Origin: Shimia sp047124445
Lineage (GTDB): Bacteria; Pseudomonadota; Alphaproteobacteria; Rhodobacterales; Rhodobacteraceae
DNA: 64,000 nt
Assembly (NCBI RefSeq): GCF_047124445.1
Contig: NZ_CP138921.1
Coordinates: 1,116,001-1,180,000, forward strand
Reading direction: 5' to 3'
Numbering within the stretch: the first letter of the stretch is position 1; every line of letters begins with the position of its first letter. Under the pieces are notes generated by a model, which had not been told where the DNA came from, ran no database searches, and saw only the letters and a list, made by a program, of their open reading frames with translations. Shown one piece after another: positions 39,853-48,259 of the stretch. A program made the translations under genes and the position numbers.

Positions 39853-41073
39853 TTGTTAGAAGAACAACCCTCTGCCGCCGACCTCGATCTCATTGCCGAA
39901 TTTGAACCCCGTTTTGAGATGCTGGACGCCAACAGCCTTGTGGCCCTCGCCGAAAACGCCCCACTGGGCGACGGTGGCGTACACGCCTCCAACCTGCTGG
40001 CCCAAGCGCTGGAAAAAGACCCGCATCACCACGCGGCGCACCTCCTGAAAGAGCAATTGCATCAGATGTTTGTGCCCCGCTGGCACTTCCCAATGCTCGC
40101 CGACACCGTGCGCAACCAAGCCTACGCCAAAGCCATCGCTGCCAAGGTGCAACCGGGCGACATTGTGCTCGACATCGGCTGCGGCGCCGGCCTCACCGCC
40201 ATGCTCGCCGCCCGCGCTGGTGCCAAACATGTCTACGCCATCGAAGGCCAGCCGCTGATTGCAGCCGCCGCCAAACAGGTGATCGCCGACAATGGCTTAA
40301 GCGAAAAAATCACCGTGCTGTCCAAATGGTCCCATGAGCTGGTCATCGGCGAAGACCTGCCAGAGCGTGCCGACGTTGTGGTCTCTGAAATTGTTGACAG
40401 CAACCTGCTGGGCGAAGGCGCGCTAGCCACGCTGACCCACGCGATGGAGCATCTCGCCAAACCCAACGCCCGTGCCGTTCCCGAAAGCGGCACCCTCAAA
40501 GCACAACTGGTCGAAAGCGCTGCCCTGCGCAACCAATACCGCCCGCTTGAGGCCGAGGGCTTTGACCTTTCAGCCTTCCACAAGTTTGCCAATGTCGCGC
40601 AGGTCACCCCCAACGACTCCGCAGCCTGCGGCCTGCGTCCCTTGGGGCCCACCAGCGAGCTGTTCCACTTCGACTTCACCCGGCCAGACATGTCCCACGG
40701 CAAAACCACCCTGCCGCTGTTTTGCACCACCATGGGCACCGCCCACGCGGTTGTGGTCAGCTTTGACATGGTGCTGGCGCCCGGCATCTCGGTCTCCAAC
40801 GATCTGAACACCGACGGCCACTGGGGGCGTTTCTCCTATTTGCTGGACCAGTCCACGCCGGTCAATGTTGGCTCGCAGGTCACCATCACCGCGCAACACG
40901 ACGCCACCAAACTCAGCGTGTCGATCCACGACACAACCCCGGCAGAGCGCCCGATCATCTGGCAGCGTGGCGTGAACAACCGCAGCACCTTCGCACCGGT
41001 GCCCGAGGCAACACCGTCGTGGTTTGTACCAGACACACAGGAGACACCCGCCTCCGAGCATCCAATGCACTAA
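39853..41073 (+). CDS. PRMT-like protein arginine methyltransferase (PRMT7/9-like)
   Basis: 406 residues. An N-terminal helical stretch (about 1-75) ends in RWHFPMLADTVRNQAYAKAI, a block typical of PRMT7/9. The SAM domain follows: motif I VLDIGCGAGLTAML (Asp107 to Gly113), post-I YAIEGQ, and the double-E loop SEIVDSNLLGEG with Glu179 and Glu188 nine residues apart, as in PRMT1. A beta-barrel domain contains GHWGRFSYLL (His323-Trp324), the equivalent of the PRMT 'THW' loop. Thus the three defining PRMT features are present, which is unusual in bacteria. It should methylate arginine in a protein (or a small-molecule guanidine), target unknown. The start is TTG 39853 with AAGGAAAA upstream; terminator 41098-41129. 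Confidence 0.85.
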   Translation: MLEEQPSAADLDLIAEFEPRFEMLDANSLVALAENAPLGDGGVHASNLLAQALEKDPHHHAAHLLKEQLHQMFVPRWHFPMLADTVRNQAYAKAIAAKVQPGDIVLDIGCGAGLTAMLAARAGAKHVYAIEGQPLIAAAAKQVIADNGLSEKITVLSKWSHELVIGEDLPERADVVVSEIVDSNLLGEGALATLTHAMEHLAKPNARAVPESGTLKAQLVESAALRNQYRPLEAEGFDLSAFHKFANVAQVTPNDSAACGLRPLGPTSELFHFDFTRPDMSHGKTTLPLFCTTMGTAHAVVVSFDMVLAPGISVSNDLNTDGHWGRFSYLLDQSTPVNVGSQVTITAQHDATKLSVSIHDTTPAERPIIWQRGVNNRSTFAPVPEATPSWFVPDTQETPASEHPMH

Positions 41074-41097
41074 TCTCGCAGTGTGTTTGCAAATCTC

Positions 41098-41129
41098 AGG
41101 CCGTTGCCCCCAAAGGCAACGGCCTTTTT
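41098..41129 (+). terminator. terminator after the PRMT-like gene
   Basis: AGGCCGTTGCC (41098-41108) pairs perfectly with GGCAACGGCCT (41115-41125) around a six-base loop, followed by TTTT. Confidence 0.9.
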
Positions 41130-41142
41130 GATGGGCTCGTGA

Positions 41143-41874
41143 TTACGGCACCAATCGCCTCAACGCACGTTTCAATGCGGCGGTGCCATCTTCTTGAAAC
41201 CAGGCGCCATGGCTAAAAATCACCCGCTCCGGCGCCCAGTCCACCAAGACCTGTAAAGCCGGTCGCAACTGCGCCTTATCAAAGGTGAGTTTCAAATCTG
41301 GCGGCATGCCACCACGAGGCGCGGAGATCCCTGCCACCCGCGTCAAAATCCGCATCCAGACAGGCACCGTGTCACCTTCGATGTTCTGTATCAGATCCGT
41401 CAGGATCAAAGTGCGTGTCGCTTTGTGAAAAAACACCGCCTCGCGATGCAGCTTACTGCCTGGCACCACCATTTGGTGCATCTCGTCCTGCCACGGCGTC
41501 GATTGCTTGCTCGCAAGAACAGCATCAGCCTCAAGCCAAATCCCGCGAGACTTTGCCCGTTTTGTCACCCCAGGCGCCACCCAACTCTCCGCATCCGGAA
41601 ACGTCTGCTGCCATTCTTGTAGATAGGCATAATGCACCCAATTGGGTGCAATCAAATAGCGCACCTCCCCAAGCCGCGCGATCTGCGACACCAAATCTTC
41701 GGTCAATTTTGTCGGGGAGTGCACAAACAGCCTGCCGTTCCTCAGACGCACAACAGTCGCGCGTGTCGTGAACGGCAGACCGTAAAATTTGATCACCGGA
41801 CCATCAATCACCCAAAGATCCTGAGCCACCAGCTTAAGGGTGTTCAGCGGGTGATAGCCGGTCCGGTGTGTCAA
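41143..41874 (-). CDS. DUF4336 (metallo-beta-lactamase-fold-like) protein
   Basis: A 243-residue DUF4336 protein: NTLKLVAQDLWVIDGPVIKF, TRATVVRLRNGRLFVHSPTK, VRYLIAPNWVHYAYLQEWQ, TLILTDLIQNIEGD and ERVIFSHGAWFQEDG. The strand order follows the metallo-beta-lactamase fold, but the HxHxDH zinc motif is not present, so it is probably not a hydrolase of the usual type. The start appears to be TTG 41874, ten bases after the stop of the periplasmic cyclophilin gene, because no ATG or good GTG precedes the conserved N-terminus. Translational coupling to the cyclophilins is likely. Confidence 0.85.
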   Translation of the reverse strand: MTHRTGYHPLNTLKLVAQDLWVIDGPVIKFYGLPFTTRATVVRLRNGRLFVHSPTKLTEDLVSQIARLGEVRYLIAPNWVHYAYLQEWQQTFPDAESWVAPGVTKRAKSRGIWLEADAVLASKQSTPWQDEMHQMVVPGSKLHREAVFFHKATRTLILTDLIQNIEGDTVPVWMRILTRVAGISAPRGGMPPDLKLTFDKAQLRPALQVLVDWAPERVIFSHGAWFQEDGTAALKRALRRLVP

Positions 41875-41884
41875 AGTCGTGGCC

Positions 41885-42436
41885 TTACTCGGTCACCGTA
41901 ACTTTCTTCATCATGTCCGGCTGACCAACAACGGCGCCGTTTTGACCAGTGCCGCGTTTGATCGCATCCACCACATCCATGCCATCGGTCACTTGCCCCA
42001 CAACGGTGTACTGACCGTTCAGGAACGGACCCGGTGCAAACATGATAAAGAACTGGCTGTTGGCCGAGTTCGGGTTCTGGCTGCGCGCCATGCCGACAAC
42101 ACCACGGTCGTAGTTGATGTCAGAGAACTCCGCAGGCAGGTCCGGACGGCTGGAGCCACCCCGGCCCGCCATGCGCATGTCGCCACCCATTTTGCCGTAT
42201 TGCACGTCACCGGTCTGCGCCATGAAGCCGTCAATCACGCGGTGGAACACCACGCCATCATACTGACCTTCTGCCGCAAGCGCGGTGATCTGCTCCACGT
42301 GCTTTGGGGCCACATCTTCCAGCAGGTCGATGGTGATGACGCCATTGGCCTCACCTTCCACCTCAATCTGAAGACCAGCGGCCAGCGCCGGGCCGGCCAT
42401 CACGGCAAACGCCGCTGCAAGCTTAAGCATCGACAT
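41885..42436 (-). CDS. periplasmic peptidyl-prolyl cis-trans isomerase (cyclophilin)
   Basis: 183 residues: a signal peptide (LKLAAAFAVMAGPALAAG, cleavage about residue 20) followed by a cyclophilin domain with GVVFHRVIDGFMAQTGD (catalytic Arg in FHRVI), GGSSRPDLPAEFSD, QFFIMFAP and FLNGQYTVVGQV. It speeds proline isomerisation during folding of exported proteins. It is paralogous to the next gene upstream, which lacks the signal peptide; the two overlap by 14 bases. Confidence 0.95.
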   Translation of the reverse strand: MSMLKLAAAFAVMAGPALAAGLQIEVEGEANGVITIDLLEDVAPKHVEQITALAAEGQYDGVVFHRVIDGFMAQTGDVQYGKMGGDMRMAGRGGSSRPDLPAEFSDINYDRGVVGMARSQNPNSANSQFFIMFAPGPFLNGQYTVVGQVTDGMDVVDAIKRGTGQNGAVVGQPDMMKKVTVTE

Positions 42437-42935
42437 CTGCGGCCACCTTTACGCTGATCATACGGTCTGGGTTCGCAGGTGGCTCGCCACGTACAATCGC
42501 GTCCACATGCTCCATACCTTCAACCACGCGGCCATAAACCGTGTACTGACCGTTCAGGAAGTGGTTGTCCTTGAAGTTGATGAAGAACTGGCTGTTCGCG
42601 GAATCCGGCATCTGGCTGCGCGCGGCGCCCAGGGTGCCACGGTCATGTGGCAGCTTGGAGAATTCCGCCTTCAAGTTTGGCAGATCGGAGCCACCGGTAC
42701 CCGCCATGCGGATGTTGAAGTCTTTTTCCATGTTACCGTTGGCCACGTCGCCGGTTTGCGCCATGAAGCCGTCGATCACACGGTGAAAACACACGTTGTC
42801 GTACTGACCGGACCGCGCCAGCTCTTTCATGCGCTCGGCATGACCCGGTGCCACATCCGGCAGCAGCTCGATAACAACCGTGCCACCGGTCAGTTCCATC
42901 AGGATTGTGTTCTCAGGATCTTTGATCTCAGCCAT
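42423..42935 (-). CDS. cytoplasmic peptidyl-prolyl cis-trans isomerase (cyclophilin)
   Basis: 170 residues with no signal peptide: begins MAEIKDPENTILMELTGG, then the cyclophilin signature NVCFHRVIDGFMAQTGD, GSDLPNLKAEFSK, QFFINFKDNHFLNGQYTVYG. ATG 42935 has GGAG eight bases upstream and is preferred to the in-frame extension to 42950. The last 14 bases overlap the start of the periplasmic cyclophilin, so one message makes both a cytosolic and an exported copy. Confidence 0.95.
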   Translation of the reverse strand: MAEIKDPENTILMELTGGTVVIELLPDVAPGHAERMKELARSGQYDNVCFHRVIDGFMAQTGDVANGNMEKDFNIRMAGTGGSDLPNLKAEFSKLPHDRGTLGAARSQMPDSANSQFFINFKDNHFLNGQYTVYGRVVEGMEHVDAIVRGEPPANPDRMISVKVAADVDA

Positions 42936-43064
42936 TTCGGCGCTCCTCAATGTAAATTCTTGCCCCGTAGTTAAACATCCCTACGGCGATTGCCAAGAGA
43001 GCGTTGACCCCGTGCCCCAGTGCGCTAGGAATGCGGCAACGGATTTTCTTTGGAGATTGAGACC

Positions 43065-44255
43065 ATGGCGTGGAAGACCCTCGATGAAATGCAGCTGAGC
43101 GGCAAAAACGTGCTGACCCGCGTGGACATCAACGTGCCGGTTGCGGACGGCGTGGTCACCGACACCACCCGCATCGACCGTATTGTCCCTACCGTGAAGG
43201 ACATTCTCGCCGCCGGTGGCAAACCAATCCTGCTGGCCCACTTTGGCCGCCCCAAAGGCGAGCGTGTGCCAGAAATGTCCCTGCAACAACTGGTCCCCGC
43301 GCTGGAAACTGCCTTTGGCACCAATGTTATGTTTGCCGCAGATTGTGTTGGCCCTGCCGCCGAGGCCGCCGTGAACGCGCTGGCAGACGGCGATGTTTTG
43401 CTTTTGGAAAACACCCGCTACCACGCAGGCGAAACCAAGAACGACGCCGACCTGACAGCCGCCATGGCCAAACTGGGCGATATCTTCTGCAACGATGCCT
43501 TCTCCGCCGCCCACCGCGCCCACAGCTCCACCTGCGGCTTGGCGCACGCCCTACCCGCCTGTGCCGGTCGGTTGATGCAGGCCGAACTCTCCGCGCTGGA
43601 AAGCGCGCTGGCCGATCCGGTGCGCCCGGTGACCGCTGTTGTGGGCGGTGCCAAAGTCTCCACCAAGCTGGAACTGCTCGGCAATCTGGTCTCCAAGGTC
43701 GACAACATTGTGATCGGCGGCGGCATGGCCAACACCTTCCTCGCGGCCCAAGGCATCGACGTCGGCAAATCTCTGGCCGAGCACGACATGACCGACACCG
43801 CGTCTGAAATCCTCGCCAAGGCCAAAGCCGCCGGTTGCACCATTGTGCTGCCGACCGACGTGGTTGTGGCCCGTGAGTTTGCCGCCAATGCCGCCAATGA
43901 AACCGTGGCTGCCGATGCCTGCCCCGCCGACGCCATGATCCTGGACGCTGGCCCCGCCACTGTCGCGCAAGTCTCTGAAGTCTTCGAAGCCTCCAAAACC
44001 CTGATCTGGAACGGCCCCATGGGAGCTTTTGAAATCGAACCGTTCAACGCGGCCACCGATGCCGCTGCGCTCAAAGCCGCCGCGCTCACCAAATCCGGCG
44101 CGCTGGTTTCTGTGGCGGGCGGCGGTGACACCGTGGCCGCGCTGAACGCCTCCGGCGCTGCGGCTGACTTCAGCTACATCTCTACCGCAGGCGGCGCCTT
44201 CCTGGAATGGATGGAAGGCAAAGAACTGCCCGGCGTAGCAGCACTAAGCCAGTAA
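43065..44255 (+). CDS. pgk: phosphoglycerate kinase
   Basis: Interconverts 1,3-bisphosphoglycerate and 3-phosphoglycerate with ADP/ATP. 396 residues with the family blocks in place: LTRVDINVPVADG, the substrate site LLAHFGRPKGERV, VLLLENTRYHAGE, NDAFSAAHRAHSS, the hinge VVGGAKVSTKLELL, and the nucleotide site GPMGAFEIEPF and SVAGGGDTVAAL. ATG 43065 (GGAG upstream) is the right start; an in-frame ATG at 43050 is upstream of the family N-terminus. It is followed 168 bp later by the class I aldolase, with a palindrome between the genes, and no terminator with a T-run is seen, so co-transcription is possible. Confidence 0.98.
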   Translation: MAWKTLDEMQLSGKNVLTRVDINVPVADGVVTDTTRIDRIVPTVKDILAAGGKPILLAHFGRPKGERVPEMSLQQLVPALETAFGTNVMFAADCVGPAAEAAVNALADGDVLLLENTRYHAGETKNDADLTAAMAKLGDIFCNDAFSAAHRAHSSTCGLAHALPACAGRLMQAELSALESALADPVRPVTAVVGGAKVSTKLELLGNLVSKVDNIVIGGGMANTFLAAQGIDVGKSLAEHDMTDTASEILAKAKAAGCTIVLPTDVVVAREFAANAANETVAADACPADAMILDAGPATVAQVSEVFEASKTLIWNGPMGAFEIEPFNAATDAAALKAAALTKSGALVSVAGGGDTVAALNASGAAADFSYISTAGGAFLEWMEGKELPGVAALSQ

Positions 44256-44260
44256 CACCA

Positions 44261-44274
44261 GGTTTGCGCAAACC
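44261..44274. promoter_or_regulatory. 14-bp perfect palindrome between pgk and fda
   Basis: GGTTTGC-GCAAACC is a perfect palindrome centred on CG, six bases after the pgk stop. A central CG is typical of LacI/GalR-family operators, and the genes are glycolytic. It has no T-run, so it is not a terminator. A further GGGTT-T-AACCC lies at 44379-44389. Confidence 0.45.
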
Positions 44275-44423
44275 GCGCAAAACAAAGGCGCAAAATTAAT
44301 CCGATCCTCAAATTAATGAGCGATAGCGCCACCACAATTGCACCCGTTGGCCGGCTCCTCTATGAGCAAGGGCAACGGGGGTTTAACCCTTTATTCACAA
44401 CCATTTTTTCGATGGGGACAGAT

Positions 44424-45317
44424 ATGTCAAACCAAGCTCAAGCAGAAAAGATCTCCAACGGCCAAGGCTTCATCGCCGCACTAGACCAATCCGGTGGCTC
44501 CACTCCAAAGGCGCTTGGCCTCTACGGTGTGCCCGAAGACGCCTACAGCAATGACGCAGAGATGTTTGACTTGATCCACGGCATGCGCTCCCGCATCGCC
44601 CAAGCTCCCGCCTTCACCGGCGACAAAGTGGTCGGCGCGATCCTGTTTGAAATGACCATGGACCGCGACATCGATGGAACCCCAACCCCCACCTACATGT
44701 GGGAACAGCGCGGCGTTGTGCCCTTCCTGAAAGTCGACAAAGGCTTGGAAGCTGAAGAAAACGGCGTTCAGATGATGAAACCCATGCCAGAGCTCGATAC
44801 GCTCTGTGAGCGCGCAGTGTCCAAAGGTGTGTTTGGCACCAAAATGCGCTCCGTGATCTCGGCCGCCAACGCCGACGGCATCCGCGCCATTGTCGCACAG
44901 CAATTCATGGTTGGTGAGCAAATCATCGGCCACGGCCTGATGCCGATCATCGAGCCGGAGGTCACCATCTCCATCGCAGACAAAGCCGAGGCCGAAGACA
45001 TCCTCCTGGCTGAACTCACCGCCGCGTTGGACATCCTGCCCGAAGATCAGCAGGTCATGTTGAAACTGACCCTGCCCTCCAAAGCCAACCAGTACAAATC
45101 TCTGGTCGACCACCCCCGCGTGATGAAGGTTGTGGCCCTCTCCGGCGGCTACACTCGTGAAGAAGCCAACGCCAAGCTGGCGGAAAACACCGGCATGATC
45201 GCCAGCTTCTCCCGCGCGCTAACTGAAGGCCTCTCCGCGCAACAAAGCGACGATGAATTTGCCGCCACCATCGCAGACAGCATCGAAGGCATCTATCAAG
45301 CCTCCATCGCAGGCTAA
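44424..45317 (+). CDS. fda: class I fructose-bisphosphate aldolase
   Basis: Cleaves fructose 1,6-bisphosphate through a lysine Schiff base. 297 residues of the bacterial class I type: GFIAALDQSGGSTPKAL at the N-terminus, IEPEV (catalytic Glu region) and VMLKLTLPSK containing the Schiff-base Lys. ATG 44424 (GGGGA six bases upstream) gives the standard length; the frame continues upstream to 44316 but that part is unlike the family. Metal-independent. A terminator follows at 45341-45367. Divergent neighbours are absent; it follows pgk. Confidence 0.96.
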   Translation: MSNQAQAEKISNGQGFIAALDQSGGSTPKALGLYGVPEDAYSNDAEMFDLIHGMRSRIAQAPAFTGDKVVGAILFEMTMDRDIDGTPTPTYMWEQRGVVPFLKVDKGLEAEENGVQMMKPMPELDTLCERAVSKGVFGTKMRSVISAANADGIRAIVAQQFMVGEQIIGHGLMPIIEPEVTISIADKAEAEDILLAELTAALDILPEDQQVMLKLTLPSKANQYKSLVDHPRVMKVVALSGGYTREEANAKLAENTGMIASFSRALTEGLSAQQSDDEFAATIADSIEGIYQASIAG

Positions 45318-45340
45318 GCTTTGGCACCAGACTTCAAAAC

Positions 45341-45367
45341 AGGCGCTCCCTCGCGGGGCGCCTTTTT
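45341..45367 (+). terminator. terminator after fda
   Basis: AGGCGC and CCC (45341-45350, one bulged T) pair with GGG and GCGCCT (45355-45363) around a four-base loop, followed by TTTTT. It lies between convergent fda and the transglycosylase gene. Confidence 0.8.
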
Positions 45368-45371
45368 CTTA

Positions 45372-46523
45372 TCAGGCCAATGAGGCCAACAAGGCTTGAG
45401 ATGGATCACCCGTCGGCTGCAACCCGCGACTGCGCTGATAGTCGGCAATCGCGGCACGAGACTTCGGCCCCAGCACACCGTCCGCCCCACCGGTATCAAA
45501 TCCACGGGCAGTCAGCCGCGATTGCAAGGCAATCCGGTCATCCTTGGTGAGCCCATACTGATCCGGTGGGAAAGCGGTGCGCAAAGGCCCGCCGCCAGCA
45601 ATCCGATCCGCCAGATGCCCAACGCCAATCGCGTAGCTGTCCGAGTTGTTATAACGCTTGATCGCCGAGAAATTCCCACTCACGCCAAAGCGCGGCCCAC
45701 CGGCTTGCGGTTGGATCACCCGCCCCGCGCTCTCACCAGGCCGCAGTTCCCGCCCCCAGGAGACCCCGCGTGCCCAGCCATTGCGCTGCAAATAGGCCGC
45801 CGTGGAGGCCAACGCATCCGATGGATCATCCGACCAAATATCCCGCCGGCCGTCGCCGGTGTAATCCACTGCAAAGGCCTGATAACTGGTCGGAATAAAC
45901 TGCGTGTGCCCCATCGCCCCGGCCCAACTGCCGGTCATGCGGTCCACCGTGATATCGCCATTCTGCAAAATCCTTAGCGCCGCAATCAGCTGCTTTTCGT
46001 AGAAACTCCCGCGCCGTCCATCAAAGGCCAACGTCGAGGTCGCCGAAATCACCGGAATGTCACCCTTGCGCTCGCCATAGTAGCTCTCCAGCCCCCAAAT
46101 CGCACAGATGATCTCTGCATCCACGCCATAGCTCTGTTCGAGATTGCGCAGCGTGCTGCCATGCCGCGAAAACGCCGCCTTGCCTTTTGCAATCCGTTCA
46201 TCAGACGCGGCAATCGACAGGTAATCCTCCAGCGTGCGGGTGAACTCGGTCTGATTACGATCGCGCTTGATCACCCCGGGCAAATACCCGGTGTTGCGAA
46301 ACGCGGCGTTTAGTGTGGCCTCACTGATCCCCGCGCTTAAAGCCCGCCCCCGAAAGCTTGCCACCCAGGCGTCATAAGCACCATTGGGCGTGGGCCGTAA
46401 ATCCACCGGCAACCCTTGCGCAATCGACGCGGTTTGCCGAGACGGTGTGGTCGATGTGCCCTGACAGGCCGCCAGTGCCAATGACGACAACCCCACCAGA
46501 AAATTCCGACGTGAAAAACTCAT
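45372..46523 (-). CDS. MltB-family lytic murein transglycosylase, lipoprotein
   Basis: 383 residues. The N-terminus carries both a twin-arginine-like SRRNFLVG and a lipobox LALAAC (Cys20), suggesting an outer-membrane-anchored lipoprotein exported by Tat. The SLT_2 (MltB) domain covers about 45-330: AIWGLESYYGE with catalytic Glu146, GDIPVISATSTLAFDG, GAMGHTQFIPTSY and the Ca-loop-like DYTGDGRRDIW. The C-terminus is a PG_binding_1 peptidoglycan-binding repeat (about 320-383, LTARGFDTGGADGVLGPKSR). It cuts glycan strands to 1,6-anhydro-muropeptides. It converges on fda. Confidence 0.95.
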   Translation of the reverse strand: MSFSRRNFLVGLSSLALAACQGTSTTPSRQTASIAQGLPVDLRPTPNGAYDAWVASFRGRALSAGISEATLNAAFRNTGYLPGVIKRDRNQTEFTRTLEDYLSIAASDERIAKGKAAFSRHGSTLRNLEQSYGVDAEIICAIWGLESYYGERKGDIPVISATSTLAFDGRRGSFYEKQLIAALRILQNGDITVDRMTGSWAGAMGHTQFIPTSYQAFAVDYTGDGRRDIWSDDPSDALASTAAYLQRNGWARGVSWGRELRPGESAGRVIQPQAGGPRFGVSGNFSAIKRYNNSDSYAIGVGHLADRIAGGGPLRTAFPPDQYGLTKDDRIALQSRLTARGFDTGGADGVLGPKSRAAIADYQRSRGLQPTGDPSQALLASLA

Positions 46524-46624
46524 ACCAACTGCCTCTTGCTGTCCGGCCTACGTGCCAAATTCATTGCCAAGAAGTGTGGCAGAGATTTCCACAAGGGGCG
46601 AGAGGGAAATCTCCCCTGGCCAAG

Positions 46625-48034
46625 CTAATGCAACATAGCGCCGGCCGGTTGGGGTATGTTCTCAAGGGCCGGCTTCGCTACCTTGGCGCCAAGCGTTTCC
46701 GGCTTGAAAAACGGGTTCACATCGCCGCCCTCCAGGGCCTCGCGCAATCGCCCGCGCGCCGCGTCATCCGCTTCCGGCCAAGGCACCTGCTGCCCAATGG
46801 GAAATTGCTGCTCCAAAGCGTCACGGCACTCACGCGCCGTCGTCGACGCAGAGGCGTAGGCTTCAGATGACTCCACCTTGGCCGCTTTCCAGGACAAATA
46901 GCCAATGACCTCACTGCAAAAGTAAGATGTCCAATCTGGAAAGGCCGCAGCAGCAATCTGCCGATACGCGGGCAACTCTGCCTGCAACTCCTCGCGAGAC
47001 AGGAACCCCGCAGCGTAACACCGCCGCAGCAAGAACATGCCGCGGCTCAAATCAAATCCCCAGCCCAACGCCAGCAGATCCTGATCCCCTTGCGGGTAAA
47101 GCACTTGACCGATGGCTTGCACGTCAAACAGGAACATGTTGCGCACATCATTGCGCAACGCCAGTCGGCCAATGTGGCGCACTATCTGGAACATCTGATC
47201 CCGCGCGGTCCCGTGCACACTCAAAGTGTATGGATCATCCAGCTCGGCACGTTTCTCGTCAATCGCCTGAAAAAAGGTGGCCTCGTCCAACCCAAACTGG
47301 TCCAGGGCTGCCACAAGCGACCCACCGGCGACCTCCTCCTGCGCCGCATCCTCTCCTTCCGGGAAAAACACCGGATGAAAGCTGCCTTCTGGTGCGCCGG
47401 TCAGCTTGGACAGAATGCCATAGACGATTTCAAACCCGTCCTGCGTAATCAGGTTCACAATGGAACACCGGTGATACTGGCCATCCCGCAACTCGCGTAT
47501 CGTGGAAAACGCGCTCTGCTTCGACGTAATCCCCCAATCCCGCTTCAACCCGTGCGCCAACTGTTCCGAGTAGTCAAATTTCTGATGCAAATAGGGCCGT
47601 GTTTCGGAAAACGCAGGGTCATCGAACCCCGCCTTGCGATCCCAATAAGGCGAATTTTCGTAAGTGTGATACCACCCGCTGTCACGATAGGTGAAACGCG
47701 CGCACAGGTTGAGCGCCTGAAGCTCCTCGACAGACAGAAGCTCATTTTCCCGCGCGGCATGATAGCGTTTGATTTCTCGCGTGGCGGCATATCGGCTCCG
47801 GCGCAAAGACGAATCCAGAATGAGCGCCGGAAAGATCATAAAGATCCAAAACAAAACGCCCGCACCAAACACCAGAAAAGACAACGCCGCAGGCACGGCG
47901 GACAAACCCAGCAATATCAATCGGCTCTGAATAAAAGCCTCTGAAATGGCTTTGGCCCAAGATTGTTTGGGCGGGGGAACCGTCCGGGTGCCAGCAAGAT
48001 TTTGAACATTGTCGGACAGAAATTCGTTGGTCAT
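46625..48034 (-). CDS. DUF1266 membrane protein
   Basis: A 469-residue protein. Two membrane helices near the N-terminus (LILLGLSAVPAALSFLVFGAG and VLFWIFMIFPALILD, about 40-80) precede a long cytoplasmic part with the DUF1266 pattern: LAHGLKRDWGITSKQSAFSTI (W-x-I helix), GQYHRCSIVNLI and LGWGFDLSRGMFLLRRCYAA. Function unknown; DUF1266 proteins are found with YbeU/YbeR-type genes. ATG 48034 is preferred over a longer frame to 48076. It is alone, with 225 bp before the next upstream gene. Confidence 0.75.
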   Translation of the reverse strand: MTNEFLSDNVQNLAGTRTVPPPKQSWAKAISEAFIQSRLILLGLSAVPAALSFLVFGAGVLFWIFMIFPALILDSSLRRSRYAATREIKRYHAARENELLSVEELQALNLCARFTYRDSGWYHTYENSPYWDRKAGFDDPAFSETRPYLHQKFDYSEQLAHGLKRDWGITSKQSAFSTIRELRDGQYHRCSIVNLITQDGFEIVYGILSKLTGAPEGSFHPVFFPEGEDAAQEEVAGGSLVAALDQFGLDEATFFQAIDEKRAELDDPYTLSVHGTARDQMFQIVRHIGRLALRNDVRNMFLFDVQAIGQVLYPQGDQDLLALGWGFDLSRGMFLLRRCYAAGFLSREELQAELPAYRQIAAAAFPDWTSYFCSEVIGYLSWKAAKVESSEAYASASTTARECRDALEQQFPIGQQVPWPEADDAARGRLREALEGGDVNPFFKPETLGAKVAKPALENIPQPAGAMLH

Positions 48035-48259
48035 TTGGGGTCGTGTAGTCGTTTGAAGTTGACCCGCAAATGACACAACTTTTGCAAGAATGCAAAGTCA
48101 CAGCACTGAGACCAAAGTGCTGGCTTTCGCCATGACAACTTCGGTCCCAACACCAATCAACGTCGCTCATCACGCGACCGACTGAGGTCACACCCGCGCT
48201 GCGTTACGCGCCTCTGCCAGACAGCCCCAAAACGACAGTTGCCGTTGTGACATCCAGCC

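Noticed and set aside
48035..48259. Small RNA or tRNA in the 225-bp gap before the DUF1266 gene
   Set aside because: No cloverleaf, no T-loop sequence and no hairpin with a T-run; I see only ordinary upstream sequence.
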